64,000 bases of DNA from positions 1 through 64,000 of the forward strand of contig JAHCHG010000004.1 in NCBI GenBank assembly GCA_026129865.1, in the 5' to 3' direction. Below, one piece after another: positions 18,892-26,814 of the stretch; positions within the stretch are counted from its first letter, which is position 1; every line of letters begins with the position of its first letter. Below the pieces are notes generated by a model, which did no database searches, was not told the origin of the DNA, and saw nothing but the letters and a program-made list of their open reading frames with translations. A program made the translations under genes and the position numbers. Source of the stretch: Pyrinomonadaceae bacterium (GTDB lineage Bacteria > Acidobacteriota > Blastocatellia > Pyrinomonadales > Pyrinomonadaceae).

Positions 18892-20415
18892 ATGATATTT
18901 CCAAGAGCAAGCGGTATCTTACTTCATCCGACATCATTGCCCGGCGAATTCGGTATTGGCGATCTGGGACCTTCCGCGTACGAATTTGTCGACTTTTTGG
19001 CAAGATCGAAGCAAACCTACTGGCAAATTCTACCGCTAGGTCCGACCGGTTATGGCGATTCGCCGTACCAGAGCTTTTCCGCATTTGCCGGAAACACCAA
19101 TCTGATCTCGCCGGAAGTTCTTGTCGAAGAAGAGCTTCTGACGCAGGAAGAAATTGACGACAAGCCGGATTTTCCTGAAGACAGGGTAGATTTCGGCAAA
19201 GTCATCGATTGGAAAAGTTCATTGTTGAAAAAGGCTTACGAGCGGTTTCGCCTTACAGGAAATGTAGATTTGCGTTCGTCGTTCGAGTCTTTTGCGCAAA
19301 ACGTCGCGTGGTGGCTGGAAGATTACGCACTTTTTCGCGCGATAAAATCTTCGCAAGATCAAAAAATATGGCTCGAATGGGACGAGCCGCTTCGTTTGCG
19401 GCATCAGGATGCCCTGCAAAAAGCGCACGAAGAACTTCTGGACGAAATTCTTGCACAAAAGTTTTATCAATTTCTGTTTTTCAAGCAATGGTCGCATCTA
19501 AAAAATTACGCGAACGGCAAAGGTATCAAGATCATCGGCGACATACCGATCTTTATTTCGTTCGATTCGGCTGACGTTTGGTGCGATCCGTCGCAGTTCA
19601 AATTAAACGAAGACGGTTCGCCGAAGGTCGTTTCGGGTGTTCCGCCGGATTATTTCTCAAAAACCGGACAGCTCTGGGGCAATCCGATCTACGACTGGGA
19701 CAAAATGCGTTCTGAAGGATTCCGCTGGTGGCTAAAACGTGTGCAGTTTACTTTGAAAACGGTCGATATTCTGCGGATTGACCATTTTCGCGGATTTGCC
19801 GCGAGCTGGGAAGTTCCGGGCGTCGACGAAACGGCGGAAAACGGCGAATGGGTAAGTGTTCCGGGCAGCGATCTGTTCAGCACTCTTAAATTTGCGCTCG
19901 GCGATCTGCCGATCGTTGTAGAAGATCTGGGCGAGATCACGCCCGATGTTGAAGAATTGCGAGACGGTTTCGGCTTTCCGGGAATGCGCATCCTGCAATT
20001 TGCTTTTGGCGGCGACGCGAACAGCCGGGACCTGCCGCACAATTACTTGCGGCACTGCGTCGCTTACACCGGGACACATGACAACGACACAACTGTCGGT
20101 TGGTTCAGATCGCAAGCCGGCGCAGATTCAACGCGTGACGACGACGAGATCCCGAAAGAACTGGATTTTTGCTTGAGTTATCTTAAGTCCGACGGGGACG
20201 AAATTCATTGGGATTTCATCCGCGCCGTCTGGGCATCGGTCGCCGACACAGCGATCGCTCCGATGCAGGATCTTTTAGGATTAGGGAACGAAGCACGAAT
20301 GAATCTTCCGGCGACGACTTCGGGAAATTGGAATTGGCGATGTAATTCGGACGATCTGTCGGAAGAAATTTCGGCGAGATTAAAAATGTTAACTGAGATC
20401 TACGGAAGAAATTAG
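18892..20415 (+). CDS. malQ: 4-alpha-glucanotransferase (amylomaltase, GH77)
   Basis: Transfers alpha-1,4-glucan segments between maltodextrins, linking glycogen or starch breakdown to glucose and longer dextrins. The 507-residue form matches the compact amylomaltase class (Thermus type). Family signatures include GILLHPTSLPG at the N-terminus, YWQILPLGPTGYGDSPYQ, PIFISFDSADVW, the nucleophile region ILRIDHFRGFAASWEVP, the acid/base VVEDLGEITPDVEELR and YTGTHDNDTTVGWF. I start at the ATG 18892 because the family N-terminus begins there; an in-frame GTG at 18814 would add 26 residues with no family counterpart. Neither start has a strong Shine-Dalgarno. With glgA and the secreted glucoamylase it points to alpha-glucan use. 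Confidence 0.95.
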   Translation: MIFPRASGILLHPTSLPGEFGIGDLGPSAYEFVDFLARSKQTYWQILPLGPTGYGDSPYQSFSAFAGNTNLISPEVLVEEELLTQEEIDDKPDFPEDRVDFGKVIDWKSSLLKKAYERFRLTGNVDLRSSFESFAQNVAWWLEDYALFRAIKSSQDQKIWLEWDEPLRLRHQDALQKAHEELLDEILAQKFYQFLFFKQWSHLKNYANGKGIKIIGDIPIFISFDSADVWCDPSQFKLNEDGSPKVVSGVPPDYFSKTGQLWGNPIYDWDKMRSEGFRWWLKRVQFTLKTVDILRIDHFRGFAASWEVPGVDETAENGEWVSVPGSDLFSTLKFALGDLPIVVEDLGEITPDVEELRDGFGFPGMRILQFAFGGDANSRDLPHNYLRHCVAYTGTHDNDTTVGWFRSQAGADSTRDDDEIPKELDFCLSYLKSDGDEIHWDFIRAVWASVADTAIAPMQDLLGLGNEARMNLPATTSGNWNWRCNSDDLSEEISARLKMLTEIYGRN

Positions 20416-20661
20416 GATAGATTCGATCTGACGATCTATATCTTCTTTTAACATTACGCTTCGCGTTCAAGGTCTTTCGACCAAACTATCTGTGGAAGAA
20501 GGACAAGAACAAATCAGTGTAAACGAGGATCTTTTCAAGAAATACAGGTTAGAACGGTTTTATCACAAACATCCTAATCGATTGGGGAGTAACTAAGGTC
20601 AGCCAGCCGCCGACCAATTCGGAAACTTTTACGGAAATTTAGAAAACGACAAAACAATAAA

Positions 20662-20850
20662 ATGAAAGCATTTACATTAATGGGCTCGATATTCGCGGTT
20701 TTCCTTTTGATCCTGGGCTTTACTTCGCGAAACAGCGCGGGGAAAATTCTTTCAAACGCGGTGATCGCAGCGGGACTCCTTGTTCTATTGTTCGTCGCCG
20801 CAATTCGTGTCATCTCATATATTAAAGCGAAACGGGAAGGTGAAAAATGA
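20662..20850 (+). CDS. Small two-helix membrane protein, hypothetical
   Basis: A 62-residue frame with two hydrophobic stretches, MGSIFAVFLLILGF (about 7-20) and AVIAAGLLVLLFVAAIRVI (about 34-52), and a basic C-terminus (YIKAKREGEK), as expected for a small hairpin membrane protein with both ends inside. There is no clear Shine-Dalgarno and no homologue I recognise. Membrane topology that follows the positive-inside rule and the clean start and end support it being real. The surrounding 250 bases on either side have no other gene. Confidence 0.5.
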   Translation: MKAFTLMGSIFAVFLLILGFTSRNSAGKILSNAVIAAGLLVLLFVAAIRVISYIKAKREGEK

Positions 20851-21077
20851 AAGGCGGATATTGATAAAAATCAAAACATCGCAATTTATTATCTTTCAAG
20901 TTAACGGATATTCTGATGCCACAAAAAACTTCCTAAAACCGCGCGGGAATTTAGAGTCGTTAAAATATCGAATTTCGACGACGAGATCGAAAAACGGACA
21001 TTGCATCGTGGATAAAAGGTTTTGCTAAATTGTTTGAAGCATAACGATCTGAAAACCTTCATTTGGAGCATAAGTAT

Positions 21078-21767
21078 ATGAAGATCAAACTTTTAATAGT
21101 ATTTGCGACATCGACAATACTGCTGTCGTCCTGCGGCAGCAGTGTACGAATGGGATCGACGTCTTCCGCCGACGCGAACAAAAGCACAGCCGCAATATCC
21201 GACAAAGCAGGCGCGTCCGAATCGCGGCTATCTGTTGAGGAAAAGGAACCGAACAGCGCGGTCGTCTTTCAAACAAAGGAACCAAAAACGGTAATGGACT
21301 TCTTCGCGCTGCTGCCCGAAAAATATTTCACGCTCGAGGGTTGTGTTCGTGAAGACGACAAGGATTGCAGCAAAGCTCGCGCCGAATATCTGAAAAATTA
21401 CAAAGAGATCGAGGACATTCCGAACGGTTATTTCAAAGGCGGCTGCGACGGCGGACAGCGCTGCATCGAAATGGCGCTTTTCAAACGTCCCGATGATTCG
21501 TACGTCGTTGCCGTGGCGACGTTCGGAGAAATGCTGGATGAAAATCATTTCCTCGATTATGACAATGGAAAATGGAAAGACATCTCGGTTGAGATCGTAC
21601 CGGAATTCAGTACCGACAAGCGCTATGAGATTCCGAGAAACGGAACGACGGTGCAGGTTTTTTCGACAAAATTGATCGAAAAAGTTGACGATTACGAAGT
21701 TCGTGAAAAGGATAAGAAACTCTACGACCTTGTCTGGAAAGACGGGAAGTTTGCGAAAAAGACTTAG
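21078..21767 (+). CDS. Hypothetical lipoprotein
   Basis: The ATG at 21078 has GGAG nine bases upstream and gives a 229-residue protein with a type II signal peptide: MKIKLLIVFATSTILLSSC, lipobox LSSC with the modified cysteine at residue 19. A Ser/Ala/Lys-rich linker follows (about 20-60), then a globular domain with four cysteines spaced as two pairs (GCVREDDKDC and GGCDGGQRC), which could form disulfides. I do not recognise the family. The stop codon lies two bases before a palindromic repeat that contains the start of the next gene. It is probably anchored to the inner leaflet of the outer membrane or to the inner membrane; Ser at +2 favours the former by the E. coli rule. Confidence 0.85.
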   Translation: MKIKLLIVFATSTILLSSCGSSVRMGSTSSADANKSTAAISDKAGASESRLSVEEKEPNSAVVFQTKEPKTVMDFFALLPEKYFTLEGCVREDDKDCSKARAEYLKNYKEIEDIPNGYFKGGCDGGQRCIEMALFKRPDDSYVVAVATFGEMLDENHFLDYDNGKWKDISVEIVPEFSTDKRYEIPRNGTTVQVFSTKLIEKVDDYEVREKDKKLYDLVWKDGKFAKKT

Positions 21768-21768
21768 T

Positions 21769-21913
21769 GTAGCCACAGATGCACTCAGATTGACACGGAT
21801 GAAGGAAGTTATGAAAAGAAATTTATTCTCAACAAAAGTAAATAAGCCGGGGAATTCGAAGTCAAGATTTTATCAAAAAATATCCGTGTCAATCTGTGTC
21901 AATCTGTGGTTAC
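21769..21913. repeat. 145-bp inverted-repeat element overlapping the start and signal-peptide codons of the next gene
   Basis: A 32-base left arm at 21769-21800 and right arm at 21882-21913 are complementary with four mismatches (core CAGATTGACACGGAT / ATCCGTGTCAATCTG). Both arms show a period of about ten bases. The right arm is translated in the following gene as SVSICVNLWLL, the hydrophobic core of its signal peptide. Confidence 0.85.
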
Positions 21914-24900
21914 TCCTTCTTTGTCTTTCCGCGACAGCGCAAACGCTCGCGCCGGGCGCGCCGGGAAAAGACGCGCAGTGGGCGACCGCCGGAAAACAAG
22001 CGGTCGGAACTTCGGCAAATTTGGAATCGAAAGTCTGGTTCACGCTCGCGCAGGGCGTGATGACTGAAGTTTATTATCCCGATGTCACGGTGGCGAATGT
22101 TCATCTTTTGCAGTTTGTCGTCGTTAATCCGAAAACGCGCAAAGTCGAAACCGAGCAGGACGATGCGATTCACGAAATCAAAGTTAATTCTATTGACCGG
22201 ACAAAAAATATCTCTCCAGTAGAAAATTTAAGTATTTACAGAAATTTTCAGTCTTCCGCTTCTTTGGCTTTTACTCAAATTAGCAGATCGAAAGAAAAGG
22301 CAAAAAACCAAGCTAATATAAATGGTCTGATTATTGGCGGGCAAGTTTCTGTTTGGACAATCACAAAAAATTATGTAACGAATCCCGAAAACAATTCGGT
22401 TGTAATTTCAATCGAATTTAGAACCGATGATTCGAATAACGAGTTGTATATTTACTACGATCCTTCCTTAGCCAATAGCGGAATGGGAGATACGGCTTGG
22501 TCAAAAGGTAATACGCTTTTAGCAAAAGACAAAGAATATTTTTCTGCCCTTACTTGTCGGTTTTGCAAATTCACCGAAACTACAAACGGGTTTTTGGGAG
22601 TCAATGACGGCTTAACGCAGTTAAAAAAAATTGGAAAAATCGAAAGTTTTTACGGGCAAGCTGAAAATGGTAATGTTGTCCAAATGGCAAAAATTGTTCC
22701 TGTTTTCAAAGGAGGAAACAAGAAAGAATTTAGATTTGAAATCGCTTTAGGATTTGGCAATAGCGAAAACTCGGCTGTAAAAGCAACTAATGAATCATTA
22801 ATCAAAGGTTTCAATAGCGTTAAAGAAAATTATCAGAAAGAATGGATTGATTATATAAAAACTCTCCCAAAGGTCGAGCCGAAATATCAGGCGCAGTTTA
22901 ATATGGCGGCGATGCAGCTCAAAGCTCTCGAAGATAAAACCGTGCGCGGAGCGAATATCGCGTCGCTGACAGTTCCGTGGGGCGGCGGCGACAATGCGAA
23001 CGAAAATAATATCGGCGGTTATCATCTGATCTGGTCGCGCGATCTGTATCAGGTTTTTACGGCGTATATGGCTCTGGGCGACACGGCGGCGGCGCAGCGC
23101 GCACTCGATTTTCTATTTAAAATTCAGCAGAAACCGGACGGCAGTTTTCCGCAAAACTCATACTTGGACGGCAAACCTTTCTGGGGTTCGCTGCAAATGG
23201 ATGAAGTCGCGTATCCGCTGATCATGGCGTATCAACTCGGCAGATTCGATAAAGCGACGTGGGAAAATCACGTCAAACGCGCGGCGGATTTTATCGTCAA
23301 AAACGGTCCGGCAACGCCGCAGGAACGCTGGGAAGAAGAATCGGGCTATTCGCCTTCGACGATTGCGGCAGAAATTGCGGGATTGGTCTGCGCGGCGGAA
23401 ATCGCGAAAGCAAATAATGATCTCGAATCTGCAAATATTTATCTCAAAACCGCCGACGATTGGCAGGCGAATATTGATAAATGGACGGTTACGACGAACG
23501 GGAAATTGTCAGAATTACCGTATTACGTCCGCATCACGCAGAACGGCACACCGGACGCGGGCGACAAGATCGAACTCAACAACGGCGCGGGAACTTTTGA
23601 CGAAAGGGAAATCGTTGACGCGGGATTTTTGGAATTGGTGCGGCTCGGAATCAAATCGCCCGACGATCCGATCATTCAAAATTCCGTCAAAGTAATTGAC
23701 GAAACAATTCGCGTCCAAACGCCGAACGGCGACGCTTTTTACCGCTACAATCACGACGGCTACGGCGAAATGGACGACGGACGGCGTTGGAATTTCGACG
23801 GCAAATACACCGGAAAAGGCAGACTATGGGCGTTATTGAGCGGCGAGCGTGGGCAATATGAATTTGCTAAATGTAAGATGGCATGGGCAAAGACTGGTTT
23901 TGTGATTGATGGTGTTGATTGCCATGACGAAGCTACTGCTCGTTGGCTTGACGCAATGGCAAAGTTTTCAAACGAAGGTCTAATGATTCCCGAGCAAATC
24001 TGGGACAAGCCGGAAGTGCCGAAAAATGCCGACAAACAATTCGTTCCCGAACTGAAATTCGGCGAAGGCACCGGCTCGGCAACGCCGCTCGCGTGGTCAA
24101 TGGCGCAATTCATCCGCCTCGCCGTCAATTTGCAGGAAGGCAGAAATCTCGACACGCCCGATGTTGTTTATAGCCGTTATGTGTTGGGGAAGAAGCCAGA
24201 AGTTGGAAGTCGGAAGATAGTAGAAAGAATAAATAACAATGGGGCAATCACAGCAAACTGTTACAACAATTGGTGGGATAAAAACAAAGAAAAAGTACTA
24301 CGGAAAAGTCCAATCATTCTCGATTGTGATGAAGAACTTTATTTGCCGATTTTTGTTTATTCAGGTAATGGTGAAAATATACAGGTTGTTGGAGACTTTA
24401 CCGGGTGGAAGCCGAAAAATTTAAATCTAACTCAGTATCAACCTTATGCTCCGGTCGAAGGGAGTTTTTTAGAATTCTCGAGTTATTATCCGTTAGATAG
24501 TATTGCTCCGACTGCCCGCGTCGAATACAAATTCATCGTTGACGGCAAATGGATCACCGATCCGTTGAATCCGAATAAAATTGATAACGGTGTCGGCGGC
24601 GAAAATTCTTATTTTGAGATGCCGGATTATCAGCCGACTGTTTGGGATAAAGGTGAAATTCCGAAGCTCGAAACAATCGAAATCGAATCGAAAATCTACG
24701 GCAGAAGAACGATTCAAGTTTACGCGCCGAAGTCAGAACCATCTGCGGTAGCGGATGGTTTAACGCGGCAATCTGAAAACTTAGAAAAAAACTCAAACGC
24801 TGCAAATGCGAAACGTAAACCGCCCGCTACCGCAGGCGGTTCTGACTTGCCGACGCTTTATTTGCAGGACGGAACTGATTACATCAATCGCGCGAAAGCC

Positions 24901-25623
24901 GTGCAGATTCAACAAAATCTCGTCGAAGCCGGAAAAATCAAGCCTTTTATAATGGTCTTTCTTGATCCGCAAGACCGCACGAAAGAGTATTGGGCGAATA
25001 ACGATTACTCGAATTTTGTTGCGAAAGAGGTAGTTCCCGCGATCGATGCTAAATTCAACACGATCAAATCACGCGACGCGCGGGCGATAATGGGCGCGTC
25101 GCTCGGCGGCATAACAAGTATAAATACGGCGATAAAATATCCAGAAATCTTCGGACGAATCGGCGGACAATCGAGCTCATTTTGGGTTGACGATGAAAGA
25201 GTTGTAAAAGAAATCGAAAAGCTCGATGCGTCGAAAAACGCATTCAAATTTTACATTGACGACGGGACATTGGAAGGCGTTGAAGATTCAAACAAGGTCG
25301 TCAAAATTCTCAAAAACAAAGGCTACGATGTAACTTATGTCGAACGCGAAGCCGGACATAATTGGACGGCGTGGCGCGACCGTTTGGCAGATGCTTTTGT
25401 CGCGCTCTGGAAATGGCACGCCAATCTCGAAAGCGTTTTCCCATCGCCCCACTTTTTTTCGTTATTGCGCCCTGCGGCGATCCGTTTTCGTGTCGAGCCA
25501 AACAAAAACTCTGCCAGGACGAGTCCCTTAGATTTTTTCGAACAGTGTTACTCCGGCTTTAAATCGAAGTTACAAGTTGACTCAGACCAGCGCAGAATCG
25601 GGTATCATCGAAATTTGAGATAA
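21811..25623 (+). CDS. Secreted glucoamylase (GH15) fused to a glycogen-binding-like domain and an esterase
   Basis: A 1270-residue exported multi-enzyme. After a long basic n-region and hydrophobic core (about 31-44) comes the bacterial glucoamylase N-terminal beta domain (APGAPGKDAQWATAGK..., about 45-330), then the GH15 (alpha/alpha)6 barrel with WSRDLYQVF, the catalytic-acid region ERWEEESGYSPST (about 505) and base region PEQIWDKPE (about 726). A CBM48/isoamylase-N-like sandwich follows (VVGDFTGW, about 845-945), then an esterase D/Fes-like alpha/beta hydrolase with nucleophile GASLGG (about 1093) and GHNW histidine (about 1183). A 39-residue palindromic-repeat insertion separates the last two domains. 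The final 60 residues look like non-conserved read-through. Base composition is patchy (AT-rich at 22190-22870, 23860-23990, 24180-24480). Start is uncertain: ATG 21799 or 21811, both without good spacing to a Shine-Dalgarno. It likely releases glucose from extracellular or periplasmic alpha-glucans. Confidence 0.88.
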   Translation: MKRNLFSTKVNKPGNSKSRFYQKISVSICVNLWLLLLCLSATAQTLAPGAPGKDAQWATAGKQAVGTSANLESKVWFTLAQGVMTEVYYPDVTVANVHLLQFVVVNPKTRKVETEQDDAIHEIKVNSIDRTKNISPVENLSIYRNFQSSASLAFTQISRSKEKAKNQANINGLIIGGQVSVWTITKNYVTNPENNSVVISIEFRTDDSNNELYIYYDPSLANSGMGDTAWSKGNTLLAKDKEYFSALTCRFCKFTETTNGFLGVNDGLTQLKKIGKIESFYGQAENGNVVQMAKIVPVFKGGNKKEFRFEIALGFGNSENSAVKATNESLIKGFNSVKENYQKEWIDYIKTLPKVEPKYQAQFNMAAMQLKALEDKTVRGANIASLTVPWGGGDNANENNIGGYHLIWSRDLYQVFTAYMALGDTAAAQRALDFLFKIQQKPDGSFPQNSYLDGKPFWGSLQMDEVAYPLIMAYQLGRFDKATWENHVKRAADFIVKNGPATPQERWEEESGYSPSTIAAEIAGLVCAAEIAKANNDLESANIYLKTADDWQANIDKWTVTTNGKLSELPYYVRITQNGTPDAGDKIELNNGAGTFDEREIVDAGFLELVRLGIKSPDDPIIQNSVKVIDETIRVQTPNGDAFYRYNHDGYGEMDDGRRWNFDGKYTGKGRLWALLSGERGQYEFAKCKMAWAKTGFVIDGVDCHDEATARWLDAMAKFSNEGLMIPEQIWDKPEVPKNADKQFVPELKFGEGTGSATPLAWSMAQFIRLAVNLQEGRNLDTPDVVYSRYVLGKKPEVGSRKIVERINNNGAITANCYNNWWDKNKEKVLRKSPIILDCDEELYLPIFVYSGNGENIQVVGDFTGWKPKNLNLTQYQPYAPVEGSFLEFSSYYPLDSIAPTARVEYKFIVDGKWITDPLNPNKIDNGVGGENSYFEMPDYQPTVWDKGEIPKLETIEIESKIYGRRTIQVYAPKSEPSAVADGLTRQSENLEKNSNAANAKRKPPATAGGSDLPTLYLQDGTDYINRAKAVQIQQNLVEAGKIKPFIMVFLDPQDRTKEYWANNDYSNFVAKEVVPAIDAKFNTIKSRDARAIMGASLGGITSINTAIKYPEIFGRIGGQSSSFWVDDERVVKEIEKLDASKNAFKFYIDDGTLEGVEDSNKVVKILKNKGYDVTYVEREAGHNWTAWRDRLADAFVALWKWHANLESVFPSPHFFSLLRPAAIRFRVEPNKNSARTSPLDFFEQCYSGFKSKLQVDSDQRRIGYHRNLR
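24731..24847. repeat. 117-bp palindromic element inserted in frame in the glucoamylase-esterase gene
   Basis: Thirty-base arms at 24731-24760 and 24818-24847 are complementary except at two dinucleotides (core CTGCGGTAGCGG / CCGCTACCGCAG). The 117 bases equal 39 codons, and the reading frame stays open, encoding a linker that includes AVADGL and KPPATAGGSDL. It sits exactly at the junction between the CBM48-like and esterase domains. Confidence 0.85.
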
Positions 25624-25873
25624 GTTATGATCCGCTGCTTGAAACAACATTATTTCTCTATCCAATCATTAGCGGAAAAGCGGAAAATGCGCATTATTTA
25701 GCACCTTTCTCGGCGAAATTATGACGGTTTAATAAAAGCGGTGAATTCTTATTGATTTCCTCTAATGGGAGCACGAAAAAGATCGCTGCGTAAAAAACTA
25801 TTGACCGCTCATTTCAATATTTATTAATCTAATCGAGGTTCTGTTCCGAATTCCTTACGACAGGAGATCAAAT

Positions 25874-26626
25874 ATGAAAATCTTTAAGTTGAGAACACTT
25901 GTTTGTTTATCTATTTCATTGTTAATGCTGCAGCTTCTGAGCAATTCAGTTTATTCTCAGGAATCGGCAGCCGAAAAATCGGTTGCGGCGTGGAGTTCAA
26001 AGCTCAAAACTTCCAGCAAGGCAGTAGATGCATCATATTTTGCCATCGGTCTTTCGGTTCAAAAGCCTGACGATCGATCGATTCAGATCGATGCTGCTAT
26101 CGCAGCCTCTGCTCAGATTAACGAACTAAAGCCAATGGAGTTTATTGTTCAGCCCCTGCAGGATGCGGCAGAAAGCAAATCTGAAAGTGACTTTACCGAG
26201 ATTGGGTCTCCGTCAAAAATTTCGCTTCCAAATCTTCGACGGAATTCAAGCAGTTATTCGGAAATTATCGCATCGCCCCAAACGGTGATTCGGTTCGTTC
26301 CGAATGTTCGCGCCGTAAGAATCTCAGTTCGTTTCGTTTCCGATCCGTCTGAAGCCGCATATTCCGTAATTCTTCCGGTAGAGTCTGACCCCAGGTCGGC
26401 AGTCATCGGAAAAATCTTGGAAAATTGTTCCGAAAACTTCGGGGACTGCAGTTGGTTCACCGGCTCGTGCGGTGAAGGCGGGACCGAATGCCAGGGAAGG
26501 ACTTTATGTGCCGCCTGCAGCAATAATTCTCCGCATTTAAATTGTGCATCTTGTACGATGGGATGCGCAAATGGAGGAACCTGCAATCCCGACGGTCCGG
26601 CGCCGATCGGATGCAGCGAAAACTAA
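25874..26626 (+). CDS. Secreted protein with cysteine-rich C-terminus
   Basis: A 250-residue product with a signal peptide (MKIFKLRTLVCLSISLLMLQLLSNSVYSQ) and AGGAG eight bases before the ATG. Residues 30-170 are Ser/Ala-rich with no known motif. The last 75 residues hold 11 cysteines in short spacings (ENC, GDC, GSC, TEC, TLCAAC, NCASC, GC, GTC, GC) with many Gly and Asn, like a small disulfide- or metal-bound domain. I do not recognise the family. It is followed by a long perfect hairpin, and preceded by TTGACC at 25801 with a weak -10, so it is probably monocistronic. The region upstream (25624-25873) holds no other gene. Confidence 0.8.
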   Translation: MKIFKLRTLVCLSISLLMLQLLSNSVYSQESAAEKSVAAWSSKLKTSSKAVDASYFAIGLSVQKPDDRSIQIDAAIAASAQINELKPMEFIVQPLQDAAESKSESDFTEIGSPSKISLPNLRRNSSSYSEIIASPQTVIRFVPNVRAVRISVRFVSDPSEAAYSVILPVESDPRSAVIGKILENCSENFGDCSWFTGSCGEGGTECQGRTLCAACSNNSPHLNCASCTMGCANGGTCNPDGPAPIGCSEN

Positions 26627-26651
26627 ACATTTCGGAACAGAACTTTTATTT

Positions 26652-26690
26652 GGGCGTGAGCAGCCGGCTGCTCACGCCCATTTATTTTAC
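26652..26690. terminator. Long perfect hairpin, terminator of the cysteine-rich gene
   Basis: GGGCGTGAGCAGCC at 26652-26665 is directly followed by its exact complement at 26666-26679, extended by one T-A pair on each side, then a T-rich ATTTATTTTA. It isolates the downstream flagellar operon. Confidence 0.75.
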
Positions 26691-26731
26691 GTTATTCTCA
26701 AAATTGTTTTTGGCGGCAGTTAAATTATATT

Positions 26732-26748
26732 CGGCATCATTCTTGCAC
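26732..26748 (+). promoter_or_regulatory. Sigma-54 (RpoN) promoter of flagellar operon 1
   Basis: CGGCATCATTCTTGCAC has GG at 26733-26734 and GC at 26745-26746 with exactly ten bases between, and follows the GGCAY-N5-TTGCA consensus. The expected start is near 26757, about 58 bases before flhA. Confidence 0.8.
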
Positions 26749-26764
26749 TACTAGGTTCGGCGAA

Positions 26765-26786
26765 GCAATTTTCGTCAAAAAATTGC
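26765..26786 (+). promoter_or_regulatory. Palindrome with CGTCAAAA motif downstream of the sigma-54 start
   Basis: GCAATTTT at 26765-26772 and AAAATTGC at 26779-26786 form an exact eight-base inverted repeat. Bases 26768-26782 (ATTTTCGTCAAAAAA) are identical to 51617-51631 upstream of the other sigma-54 promoter. Likely binding site for the activator encoded at 50054-51475, by inference. Confidence 0.5.
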
Positions 26787-26814
26787 CACTTATTACCGAA
26801 CTTTTTAATCAAGA

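Noticed and set aside
20851..21077. Small genes in the gap before the lipoprotein
   Set aside because: Frames here have no ribosome-binding site, no domain and unusual residue content; nothing supports translation.
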